A stretch of DNA of 23,921 nucleotides. It comes from Apostichopus californicus. Its lineage: Eukaryota > Echinodermata > Holothuroidea > Aspidochirotida > Stichopodidae. Every line of letters begins with the position of its first letter. The stretch's first letter is position 1. Shown here piece after piece: positions 1 through 8,476 of this stretch. Under the pieces are notes generated by a model. That model searched no databases and was not told the DNA's origin. It saw only the letters and a list, made by a program, of their open reading frames with translations. Made by a program: the position numbers and the translations under genes. Where the stretch lies: NCBI GenBank assembly GCA_020650975.1, contig JAIPMN010002037.1:1-23921 (forward strand). Direction: 5' to 3'.

Positions 1-242
1 GAGGAGTATATGGGGAGGGGAGAAGTATGTGGGGAGGGGAGGAGTATGTGGGAGGGGAGGAGTATGTGGGGGGAGGAGTATGTTGGGAGGGGAGGAGTAT
101 GTGGGGAGGGGAGGAGCATGTGGGGAGGGGAGGAGTTTGTGGGAGGGTAGGGGTATGTGGGGAGGGGTATGTGGGGAGGGGAGGAGTATGTTAGGAGGGG
201 AGGAGTATGTTGGGAGGGGAGGAGTATGTGGGGAGGGGAGAA
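1..242. repeat. G-rich minisatellite, about 19-bp unit
   Basis: About a dozen imperfect copies of a unit close to GTATGTGGGGAGGGGAGGA run from the window edge to about 242, with copies shortened or lengthened by a few bases. The + strand has closely spaced G runs and could form G-quadruplexes. It contains a stop-free Gly/Arg/Val-rich frame that is simply the repeat read through. The array may continue left of the window. Confidence 0.95.
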
Positions 243-434
243 TTTAGAATGGTAAAGTTATCAATATAAATTATGTTGTTGAAGAGGTGAACAGATGAAG
301 TTTTAGTGGTTACAGTTTCACTCTGAAAGAGGAATACAATTACCTTTGTATCTATTTAGAAACCTGTATCTCCAAACTTCAGCAGATTTGCATGTCTTAG
401 TATCGTTCCATGAGATATTGTTACCTCCATTCCA

Positions 435-528
435 CTTTCCCCTACCCTACCCTACCCTACGCAACCCTACCTTCCCCTACCCTACCCTACCCTCCCCTAC
501 CCTACCCTACCCTCCCCTCCTATCCTTC
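435..528. repeat. (CCCTA)n / CCTCC pyrimidine tract, telomere-like
   Basis: Runs of CCCTA are interrupted by CCCTCC, CGCAACC and CCTTCC. On the - strand this reads TAGGG repeats, one base shorter than the animal telomere unit TTAGGG. It lies in non-coding sequence upstream of the first recognised exon. The Pro/Leu/Thr-rich open frames over it are repeat artefacts. Confidence 0.9.
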
Positions 529-1435
529 TTCATCATTGTACAAACAGCTGTTTTATCGTTATAATTATTATAGACTATTGTTAATGGTGCAATTGCTTTA
601 CTATGCTGTGAAAGGTTATGATGACAGTATAAATTACACTGTGTTCATGTAATTTATTTGCCTTTGACACTAAGCTAAAGAGACCAACCAGTAACTTGAG
701 CAGAGGAATAAATCCTGACAAAGCAAAATGCTGGTATCTGGAGAATTTTGTTCTTTAAGATTTTGCCACATGTGGACTATTTAATAACAATGTTTGTTGG
801 CTTTGAATAATTAGTTACAGATCAGATATCCAGGAAATTGACAACCTTAAGTTTGAAAATAAAGCATGCAAGTTGAGTCTTAATTGTGGTAACATTACAT
901 GACCATACAAGATATCATCATTAAACAGGTAATTCAGTACTTTGATTTACTATATTTATCAAAGAAGTGGGTAACCACTACCCAGCTATCATTGATTCAG
1001 CTAAAGGTTAACAAGATATATCTTGTTTGCTCAGTGATCAAAGAAATCGGGTCATTCTCAGAAGGTAAATCTGTCATCTAGGATATCATTTGTGACTGTC
1101 TTGACCATGACAGAGCTTGGAGTAGGGTCTCCAACTTTGAAATGTTTACACTTTGAAGACATTTTATGACTTTTTCCTGCAGAAGAGAGTTACTGATTTG
1201 ACCTCTGATGACCTTCTACCTCCCCCTCCCATCCTCCCATTTCCCTCACAGGATATCTTCATCCACCACAACTTAATATTATTTCCAAAAATATAGCTAG
1301 TTAGATATTTGTCTTGACTCAGAAACTTGCATTGTTGGTGTGCTTGTATGTGACTTTATTATTTAAATAAGGTTATAAAAGGATGTAAATGTGAGGATGT
1401 TATTTTTTTCCTCTTTCTCTTTTCTGTCTCTGTAG
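529..1435. other. Non-coding sequence 5' of first recognised exon (probable intron)
   Basis: AT-rich sequence without a convincing exon. A 60-codon open stretch at 899-1081 has no family resemblance and no good splice borders. A C-rich patch lies at about 1218-1250, and the T/C tract of the exon A acceptor at 1405-1435. If the gene starts upstream, this is the end of an intron. Confidence 0.6.
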
Positions 1436-1540
1436 CCTAGTGAAGATGCAACTTCAACTAAGAAATCAAAACGACGCAAGGATAAGTCAAGATCCCACAA
1501 AAAAGCAACCAGTGATCCACATTTAACCGAAGGAAAACAG
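1436..1540 (+). CDS. OSBPL3/6/7-like: ORP-like gene, exon A: basic linker
   Basis: The acceptor is a long T/C tract ending TGTAG and the donor is CAG|GTGAGG. The 105-base exon is open in only one frame (35 codons, phase 0 at its end); the other two frames hit stops. The peptide is Lys/Arg/Ser-rich (KKSKRRKDKSRSHKK) and ends SDPHLTEGKQ. In ORPs this position would lie between the PH domain and the FFAT motif, a disordered regulatory linker. The basic cluster could bind acidic lipids or act as a nuclear localisation signal; that is inference. The coding exon before it is outside the window or not recognised in 1-1435. Confidence 0.75.
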
Positions 1541-4500
1541 GTGAGGGCAGTACTACATTTTCTACACGAGTCTGGTGCATAGGATTTGGTGAAATTTTGT
1601 GAAAAGAATATTTTGGTTAGAAAGATAACAAAGAGTTAATGCCACATATGATCATATGTTTAGAATGAGACTTGGTTGTTCCAGATTTTTTACCTGTGTA
1701 AACTATCTTCATCTCAGAGAGAGAGGAGGAAGAGGCGACACAAAGGAGAGAAAGGAGAGGGGAGTGGAGGGAACGGGTTAAATAGAGGGACAAAGTTGGT
1801 CCATGTAACTCTGCATCTTTCAAATGTTGTTGGTTATAGTCTTATCAAAACGGTTTTGTTTATGTACTGTAGGGTACTGCTATTCCTGGACTTTCTGGTG
1901 TAGTGGTCGATGAAGAAGGCTCTACTCTGAGGTCAACCGTTTCTCATGTCTCCATCTCATCTCTCACTCAACAAGATCAGAAAAATAGGGAGGAATTTAT
2001 GGACAAAGCTAGCCTAGGTGAGTTCTATCCATCTTTAACATTACTGCATTGTTATAGCTACTTGGTATGTTTGTTTGGTAACATTGTTCTACTGGCGTAC
2101 GTAAGGCGGTTCCATTCATTCCTTAGTTGAGGAACGGTTACGTTGTACACACAGTTGTCTGCCTGTACTGTTATATCAAGGAAACACATGTACTATAAGT
2201 CTACAAAGGTATGCAGGTAGCAGGTATGTTTGTATTTTCTGGTATATTTATGTCATTTTAGGAGTTCCCATGGCAATTAGAAGGAGAAAATATGGAAACC
2301 TTGGTGTGATTTGGTCTCATCCAAGACAAGTCTATAATTCTAGTACAAAATTTTCAATTTTTTTCAGATTTTCGTTACTATATGCTAACAAAGTGTTCAG
2401 TGACATATATTACACAGTAGGTGCATGGATGGGATTTAATACCATCTTCTGGGATATGTCTCAATAATTCACTTTGTGGTAAAGCTTTTCATTTTACTTT
2501 AAAATCAAGTTATTCTCCAGTTGGTGCTACGAGAAACATGTTGTAGCTATCCAAGAATGGATTTAGACGTCTTGGATGAAAAAAGCATAGAAATTCTAAG
2601 TTACGTATCTTGATCCGCAATACATATGTGACATCTTCCTCTATTTGTCACCAGTTCACCGAAATCTCAAAAGTGTTCTCCACACCCTGACTCAGGCTTT
2701 TGATAAATGCAAGGCCATTGTTGAAATTCAAAACACTACTTCTGGGATGGTTCAAGCCAAACAAGTGTTTATGTTGCAAGAATATTTATCTCAAGTAAGT
2801 ATTTCATTCTCTCCCTTTCTTTTCATATATTTACAACCCTTGATAATATTTTTTGTAACTCACTGAGAGGATATAATTGTTATTGTAAAATGTCACTTGA
2901 TACCTCAGCCATTTATTTTGTTTGGGATGCCAGTCAGAAGGTAATGTTACCTTGCATACTGTGTAAACCTGGATCATACCGAAGTTGGGGAAATGTTCTT
3001 GCTTGGAGGTTTTTAATTTGAGAACTTTACATGTATTAATCTGTCTCAGTATATTTGAATCTAATCAAGCCATTGATTATGAAATCACATAGTTGAAAGA
3101 TAGAACTTGCTATTGTCTTCTGAAAGAGCAGTTGTGCTCTTAGCATCATCACCAAGTTACAGTTTACCAGTGGTGTGTCCAAAGAGGGTCTGGGGTCCAT
3201 GTTTCTTATTTCATTTTTCTTTGAGGGGAAGAAACCCAGACCCCCTACACAAGAATTGGCTTCAGTGACCCAAGGGCAGCACCCTCTACTTTATAAAACA
3301 CTTGAGATTCCTCTAGCCCTCCCAAAGAGATGCCCATATCTAAATCAATCCATCTTGCATTTAGTTCTACTAGTCTAGACCTAATTTATAGTCTAAATAT
3401 GTCTCATAATGCACCCACCCACTTCTGTATAAAATGCTTGGTTTGCCTCTGGTCCTCCCATAAAGGTTCAGGCCCCTACCTAAATCAATTGAGGAAAATT
3501 TTGAATTTTATTCCCCTCACCTTTGAAATCCTGTGCACGTCACTGCCATATACCATCCTACTTGTTACTTGAATGAAATTACTAATGCATCTGGTAGGAA
3601 ATATTGCCTGGGAAATATGCCTGGGAAATATGCATGGGAAATATGCCCGAAAAATATGACTGGGAAATATGCCTGGGTTTTTGTCATGTTGGTAGAAACA
3701 CAATAAAACAGGAAAAACATAAAATGTAACCGACTAAATTTAAATATTTTGCAGGTCAAACAGCAAAATGAAGAGCTGCGAGGAAAGTTAGCCAGGATAT
3801 TTTCGGAAGCAGATTTGTCGGAATTTCCTCAAATTCCGGCTTTTAATTTGGATACATCTAATGTGGTAAGTGGCTAAGTTGGTAAAATTTCACAGATTTT
3901 GCAGTGTTTTTCTGCAATTAATATTACTCTCACAGGTTAAATAGCTGTGCATATTTCTGTCTCTTAAGTTAGTTTATTTGAAACCAAGTTTAATGGATGA
4001 CATTAAATTCTTGCTTCAATTTTCACTTTACAATGATAAAAAAAACCTAAAATGCAACCACAATTAAGATTCAATATTTTCATTTTTTGTTGAACCTTTG
4101 CAATTGGTAATGAATTGTAGAAGGAAAGACAATAGAATGAACTCGAAGAGAACAAAAAAAGGAGATCAAAAATATTTTAACACTACAGCTATAAATAAAT
4201 TCAATCAAGAAATATTAACATTTAACATATATTTGGTTTAATTTATTGTCCTGAAATTAGTGAGAAAAGACAGAATGATATAAAATTGCAGAATTTTACT
4301 TTAGTTTTAAGTTTTCAACTCTATGATCTCTTTTGCATTTCAGCACCTTCCTCTCGCACCCCAGATGTCAGATGAGGACGCGCTCTCTAGATCAGAATCT
4401 TTGGTAGAATTCTACGATGCTCATGAATATTTAGCATCTAGCGCATCATCTTCTGAGGACGAGGTAGAAATTTTCATTAAATTTTCAGATTTACACGTGT

Positions 4501-4998
4501 TTAAGGAAGATGGTCTTACGTGTAGAACATGGTATCACTTGGTCAGTTGAGGGGGAGGGGGGGGGGGCTGGGTTGTCCAGTCATAGGACCATTAGTCTTC
4601 ACGATTGAATATTTTCCATGTAACGTTAGGCAAGTCAGGTCGGGATCAATGGTACAGCCTGCTTTCTTGAAACAAAAACTTGGAGATAAAACTTGAGAAT
4701 AAATTATCAAGCAATTTACTAACAGCTACAATGAAAGGAAATTTTGTATAAAATATAACAAAGACTTTACCAAACTATAATATAAAACTGTGTGTATTCT
4801 TTAAATTCTGCATCTGGTGGTAACATGTCAAATTCTTCAGATGGATATCTCAACCAGTATTTAGGAGAACTAAATAATAAAATAACTGAAATTAAATTTA
4901 TCTTTGCATCTCGTTTCAGGGAGAAGAGGAAGATACAACTTCATCGGTACCCAGCGATGACGAAGGAGCAGAGATGGGGGAAGAAGACTTTAGAGAAT
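1436..4998 (+). CDS. OSBPL3/6/7-like: Oxysterol-binding protein-related protein, ORP3/6/7-like, internal exons (partial)
   Basis: Six exons are joined: 1436-1540, 1873-2017, 2655-2794, 3755-3865, 4344-4463 and 4920-4998. All introns start GT and end AG, and the phases (0,1,0,0,0) keep one frame open for 233 codons plus one base. ORPs move or sense sterols and phosphoinositides at contacts between the ER and other membranes. The family call rests on exon 5: an FFAT motif, EFYDAHE, is preceded by acidic and Ser residues and followed by a Ser-rich then acidic run (SASSSEDE), as I recall for vertebrate ORP3 and ORP6. A helical stretch precedes it in exons 3-4. In the family, a PH domain lies upstream and the lipid-binding ORD downstream. 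Neither is visible here, so both ends are missing. I saw no HHPP signature anywhere in the window. Subfamily assignment is from remembered motif context, not a search. A different FFAT protein is possible but less likely. Confidence 0.75.
1541..1872 (+). other. Intron 1 of ORP-like gene
   Basis: 332 bases, GTGAGG...TGTAG. It contains a purine-rich patch (about 1717-1790, AGAGAGAGGAGGAAGAGG and similar) and no other feature. Confidence 0.75.
1873..2017 (+). CDS. OSBPL3/6/7-like: ORP-like gene, exon B: Ser/Thr-rich linker
   Basis: The acceptor is TGTACTGTAG and the donor is CTAG|GTGAGT, close to consensus. The exon has 145 bases and ends in phase 1. It continues the exon A frame with 48 codons: a small hydrophobic/Gly start (GTAIPGLSGVVVDEEG), then a Ser/Thr-rich stretch with STVSHVSISSLTQQ, then a charged NREEFMDKA helix-like end. 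No domain is recognisable. The Ser/Thr content suggests a phosphorylated linker, as in ORP3-type proteins, but this is inference. Confidence 0.75.
2018..2654 (+). other. Intron 2 of ORP-like gene
   Basis: 637 bases, GTGAGT...CACCAG. It holds the candidate 42-base cassette exon at 2262-2303. If that exon is used, the intron splits into 244 and 351 bases. Nothing else is seen. Confidence 0.7.
2262..2303 (+). CDS. Candidate 42-base cassette (micro)exon in intron 2
   Basis: A T-rich tract ends TTTTAG at 2261. Forty-two bases later there is a weak donor, CTTG|GTGTGA. The piece is symmetric (phase 1-1), so including it would add 14 residues (VPMAIRRRKYGNL plus split codons) between exons B and C without a frameshift. 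The RRRKY basic patch resembles the basic linker of exon A. The donor departs from consensus at positions +3 and +5, and I recall no homologue of this peptide, so it may be chance. Confidence 0.28.
2655..2794 (+). CDS. OSBPL3/6/7-like: ORP-like gene, exon C: helical segment
   Basis: The acceptor is TTTGTCACCAG and the donor is CAA|GTAAGT. The exon has 140 bases: two complete the split codon (g+tt, Val), followed by 46 codons ending in phase 0. The peptide begins VHRNLKSVLHTLTQAFDKC and runs to FMLQEYLSQ. It alternates hydrophobic and polar residues with few helix breakers, so it is probably the first part of a helical or coiled-coil region that continues in the next exon. Such a helix between PH domain and ORD can mediate dimerisation in OSBP-type proteins (family knowledge). 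Confidence 0.8.
3168..3545. mobile_element. Probable non-autonomous hAT-like DNA transposon (MITE)
   Basis: The left end reads CAGTGGTGTGTCCA. The right end, read on the - strand, is CAGTGACGTGCACAGG, so the first 14 bases of the two ends match at 10 positions. CAGTG(G) ends followed by GTG.CC and a G-rich stretch are typical of hAT-type MITEs in marine invertebrates (from memory). The 8 bases flanking the ends, CAGTTTAC and CCATATAC, agree at 5 of 8, a possible decayed target duplication. Inside, 3292-3351 and 3428-3488 are diverged copies of one about 60-base segment at 136-base offset. There is no transposase. Confidence 0.55.
3593..3677. repeat. 13-bp minisatellite
   Basis: About six imperfect copies of CCTGGGAAATATG, in intron 3 just upstream of exon D. 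Copies differ mainly at the first four bases. Stop-free - strand frames across it are an effect of the repeat. Confidence 0.9.
3755..3865 (+). CDS. OSBPL3/6/7-like: ORP-like gene, exon D: end of coiled coil
   Basis: The acceptor is AAATATTTTGCAG and the donor is GTG|GTAAGT. It has 111 bases, 37 codons, and is phase 0 at both ends. It starts VKQQNEELRGKLARIFSEAD, a heptad-like amphipathic helix, then changes to a Pro/Phe-containing loop (LSEFPQIPAFNLDTSNV). The pattern of a short coiled coil closing just before the acidic FFAT region fits the ORP layout. A 13-bp minisatellite ends 77 bases upstream of the acceptor. Confidence 0.8.
3866..4343 (+). other. Intron 4 of ORP-like gene
   Basis: 478 bases, GTAAGT...ATTTCAG, very AT-rich, with no repeat or gene recognised. 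Confidence 0.75.
4344..4463 (+). CDS. OSBPL3/6/7-like: ORP-like gene, exon E: FFAT motif exon
   Basis: The acceptor is TTTTGCATTTCAG and the donor is GAG|GTAGAA, somewhat weak. The exon has 120 bases, 40 codons, and is phase 0 at both ends. Residues 22-28 of the exon (bases 4407-4427) are EFYDAHE, matching the FFAT core E-F-F/Y-D-A-x-E that binds the MSP domain of VAP-A/B on the ER. The upstream flank (MSDEDALSRSESLV) is acidic and rich in possible phospho-Ser, as the consensus expects. Downstream, YLASSASSSEDE recalls the run after the FFAT motif in ORP3/ORP6. A downstream alternative acceptor after CCCCAG (4356) would drop four codons and keep frame. Confidence 0.85.
4407..4427 (+). other. 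FFAT motif (VAP-binding) coding site
   Basis: The seven codons read E-F-Y-D-A-H-E. They match the FFAT core at all fixed positions, with Tyr replacing the second Phe, a substitution tolerated in known motifs such as that of ORP1. The preceding 14 residues contain three acidic residues in a row plus one more, and four Ser. The motif would tether the protein to the ER through VAP. Confidence 0.82.
4464..4919 (+). other. Intron 5 of ORP-like gene, with G-run
   Basis: 456 bases, GTAGAA...GTTTCAG. A run of mostly G at 4549-4568 lies about 85 bases after a weak donor. Intronic G-runs can aid weak donors through hnRNP H/F (established knowledge), but its effect here is unknown. Confidence 0.7.
4920..4998 (+). 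CDS. OSBPL3/6/7-like: ORP-like gene, exon F: acidic linker
   Basis: The acceptor is GCATCTCGTTTCAG and the donor is AAT|GTAAGT. The 79-base exon has 26 codons plus one base (phase 1). The peptide is very acidic with Ser/Thr (GEEEDTTSSVPSDDEGAEMG), extending the acidic tract of exon E. This is the expected linker between FFAT motif and ORD. If the donor is not used, the frame runs on for 28 codons to a TAA at 5082-5084. The frames used by longer open stretches at 4792-5046 (+) and 4916-5146 (-) are shadows of this exon. Confidence 0.72.
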
Positions 4999-7900
4999 GT
5001 AAGTCTTTTTCAAAATCTCTTTCAAGGGAAACAAAAACTGCTATAATTCTTGTTAAATCATTCATAAATTTGACACAAGCATAATGAGGACTTTGCTTTC
5101 GTGATCTACATTTTGGACGCGAGAGTTTGAATGAGCCTGTCATCATCCAATCAAACTTTTAACAATACAGTTATCTGTTCTTGGAGTTGAGTTATACTCT
5201 AAACTGACTTGAATGCAAGAGGATTTATTAACTGTCCATCTCATCATACTACCAAGCAAAATGCTACAGGAGTTATAACTTGTCCATCTTATTATACTCA
5301 CAAGTATAATTGCATTTTTTGCTGTTTTGCTGTTAAATATTGTACCTGCATGTAAATGTATTACTTCCCTTCCTGATGATATCCCAAACTGAAAACATCT
5401 AAAACGAGACAAGATTGGAAATCGAAGGAGGAAAAGATGAATATGAAACCAATTTAAATTTGAAAACTTCATAATCTAGTTGTTGCTGTTGTTGATATGT
5501 CTGTTTTGTATGTTTCTGTGTCTGTTAGTGTGTTTATTGAATTCTATTCAAGTTTGTTTCAGATGTAATGTGAATTGGAAAATAAAAATGAAACATTCCA
5601 CATCTCCATTTCTCTGTTTATAAACATTCTTCTTGAATAAACCAGATGTGTTGAAGAATTAACTGCAAGGATGAAAGCGACTTGTGTTAACTCCCAAACT
5701 GTCCTGCACCCTTATTCATTAACTTAGTGGTATATCTAGTTATTCATATTAAAATAAATTATGTTTTTTTTCCTTTTTATCTTGGTATGTGTGTTCTGCT
5801 GCTTGTTTCTTTCCTTTTTTAATTTTTAATGGTGCTATTTCTGCACAATAACTGTGTCTAGAGCAATGGTAACTTTTGACCAGCACATTATGGTCTACTG
5901 CCCTCTTTTTCATTCTACCACCCAGAGTGTCAGCAGTACATGAGGAGAGTAGACATTACTCTCCCAAAAATCTCATCTTTTAAGCTCAATGTCTTTGTAC
6001 TCAAAGAACAATACTCTGTTAATATGTCAAATAATATATTCTCTGCGAACAATTAAAAAAATATGGTGATCGGAGCTACTTAAAGTTTTTACAGCTGTAC
6101 GTTGCATTGAATTGTCATTTTGTGTTCCTAAACAGGGATTAATTTTAGTCTTCATATTTTGTGCAGTAAGTTTTGAAGTTTGTCTCCTTTAAAATACTAT
6201 GGTTTCTGTGTACAAAACTTGGGATACATCTTTACACCTATTTACAGATCTCCAAAGATTTAGTATGGTGTTGTAACTCTCAACCTATGTGGTGATACTG
6301 GAAATATGTTTAGAAAGATCTTGTCTTCAATAATTATGAGAAGTATCACAGGTATAAGTCCAGTAGCCTATATTCCATTTCGGATGACTTGGATACATTT
6401 TTACTGACTCTCAAACCTTAAACTCAGTTTAGTTTTACGTGATTGAAAAATCCTCAAAGAAGCTTTCTGATTGGTTGACGACCACATGTTGCCAAATGAA
6501 ATGTGTAGCTAGTTATGAGTGGTAATATGCCTATGTTAGTTTGAATATGTCACACTATATGTGAATAAGGGAATGTGCAGGTAAATTACCCAAAAGTGTC
6601 CATCAGAGCTTCCTCACAGCAATTCTCAGTGATTTCAGTGATGGCAGCTTGTCAAGTTTTGCAGAACTAGAAAGGACTGATATGATAGCGCCCTCTGTTG
6701 TTGTAGCGCATATTTGGGTCTATTGTTATTTGAAGTTTAGCCTTATTTGATCATTCTTGGTTTAAGTTTGCTGTAATAGAGCAACATTTCACATTTCCAG
6801 GCCATATCGGTCAAGTTTGGCATCACCAGATATGAACAAACTCAATGCAACAATCAGCTCTAGGAATTAACTCCATACCAAAGGTTGATATTTATATTAT
6901 ATTATAGTCATGTAGCAAAGAATAAGAGTAGTCTATAAACTCTTTATGGACCAGACACATCCCCCTCCCCCCCCCCTCCCGAGCATTGACATCAATCTGT
7001 AAATAATAATGACTGGATAGTAGGTTCTCTTTACTTCCTCTCCCTGAACAACCTCGCTTTTGCCTCTCACTACAAAATTCATTTGGTTCTTGAACACAGT
7101 ACCTTAGCAAAATCATTAAAGCTCAAAATGGAATATTGATTGGACAACATAATGAGGAAGCCGTATCGGAAACCAATATCAGAAGGTGCACACTCAGAGA
7201 AACCAGAAATGTAGAGCGAATGATTCAATGAATAAATTTCATTTGTCTTGCTACAACAAGATTACATTATACAAGATTGATTAAAAAGTATTACAACATA
7301 GTTGTGAAAGGAATTGTTTTAGGAAGCCCTTGGGCTAGACATATAGAACACTCCCATTGTGAGAATGAATAATTATACAACTTGTGTATTAAACAGTCTT
7401 GTGATATTAAATTATTGAATTCATCTTACTTGCTTTACCTGTTAGATTCTTGCATTACTATCAGTGCAGTTTTCCATAAATTCTGGAAAGTTAATAAATG
7501 TCAAGACAAGTATGAATAGATGATTGTATTAAAATCCTTTCAGAGCAGATATTCCAAGACCTAGAATAATTAATTAATTAATATAAAATAATCTGGCTAG
7601 AGTCAACTTGTGTTGTCCGTTTTTGTGGCACTTATCAACTAAATGTAACTTGGTTGGAATTGACCAAACATATCTTTTCAAGCCTACACATGACATAATT
7701 TCACCAATTTCTGGATCATTTACTAATTTACAGGATACTGGAAATCAGGGATTAAAATGCTAAACTTTTCCTTGAATAAACTTAATGTTTAAAGCCTTAC
7801 CAGTCAATGTAAAACATTTCATTGTCCTCTTTGAACAGTTTGTTAGCTTGTTGCTAACATCAGTTTCCATATATAGGGAAGACCCAAGAAAGAGTCTTAA

Positions 7901-8105
7901 CCCTGAAGGAATGCTTAAAATAATCCCAAAAAACGTATTCCTTGTTTTAAAATCACATTCTGTGAGTTCAGCCATGATCTAGGACGTCTCCATGGAAACC
8001 TTACAGAGAACTAATAAACCACAAGATTCCTGTTGTTTGACAATTTGACATTTAAAGAACAGGGTGACAGCTTGACTTTCACTATTTTTTGCTTAATCAT
8101 TGTAC
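4999..8105. other. Gene-free stretch after exon F (intron 6 or 3' flank)
   Basis: The donor GTAAGT opens it. No downstream exon with ORD motifs is recognised. AATAAA signals lie at 5581-5586, 5636-5641 and 5753-5758. A near-duplication lies around 5230-5310. A C-run lies at 6961-6979 and an (ATTA)n patch at 7568-7583. A 109-codon - strand open frame at 5143-5472 resembles no family. Confidence 0.55.
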
Positions 8106-8476
8106 TCTTACTGAAGACGTACTGCTTAGTGTCTTAATGGGTTAGGGTAAGGGTCTTACTGAAGATGTACTGCTTAGTGTCTTAATGGGTTAGGGTTAGG
8201 GTCTTACTGAAGATGTACTGCTTAGTGTCTTAATGGGTTAGGGTTAGGGTCTTACTGAAGATGTACTGCTTAGTGTCTTAATGGGTTAGGGTAAGGGTCT
8301 TACTGAAGATGTACTGCTTAGTGTCTTAATGGGTTAGGGTAAGGGTCTTACTGAAGATGTACTGCTTAGTGTCTTAATGGGTTAGGGTTAGGGTCTTACT
8401 GAAGATGTACTGCTTAGTGTCTTAATGGGTTATGGTAAGGGTCTTACTGAAGATGTACTGCTTAGTGTCTTAATGG
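8106..8476. repeat. 48-bp tandem array with telomere-like ends
   Basis: Seven full 48-bp units start at 8106, 8154, 8202, 8250, 8298, 8346 and 8394, followed by a 35-base partial at 8442-8476. The exact period is kept throughout. Each unit starts TCTTACTGAAGATGTACTGC and ends GGGTTAGGGTTAGGG or GGGTTAGGGTAAGGG (the last full unit has GGGTTATGG). Differences are few: GACGT in unit 1 and TTAGGG/TAAGGG at the end. This indicates recent expansion. Confidence 0.97.

Larger units (their letters stand above)
2795..3754 (+). other. Intron 3 of ORP-like gene
   Basis: 960 bases, GTAAGT...TTTTGCAG. It is the longest of the five complete introns because it carries a transposon-like insert (3168-3545) and a 13-bp minisatellite (3593-3677). 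The first 370 bases show nothing. Confidence 0.75.

Noticed and set aside
29-247. Open frame rich in Gly/Arg/Val
   Set aside because: It is the G-rich minisatellite read through; no splice borders or family resemblance.
346-652. Overlapping Pro/Thr/Leu-rich open frames
   Set aside because: They come from the (CCCTA)n tract in two frames.
899-1081. 60-codon open frame as an upstream exon or small gene
   Set aside because: No acceptor/donor fits the known frame and the peptide resembles nothing.
4792-5046. 84-codon open frame over exon F
   Set aside because: It uses a different frame from the one that continues exon E, and starts inside intron 5; the GTTTCAG acceptor gives the acidic frame.
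5143-5472. 109-codon - strand open frame, the longest in the window
   Set aside because: Its composition is that of random AT-rich DNA, no domain is recognisable, and it spans a local near-duplication.
6781-6860. Possible next ORP exon after CATTTCCAG at 6801
   Set aside because: In the required phase 1 the frame reaches TGA after about 11 codons with no donor before it and no ORD-like residues.
7733-7790. Possible exon after TTTACAG at 7733
   Set aside because: The phase 1 join creates a stop codon at once (t+ga).
8106-8476. CRISPR-like array
   Set aside because: Units are contiguous with no unique spacers, and the genome is animal.
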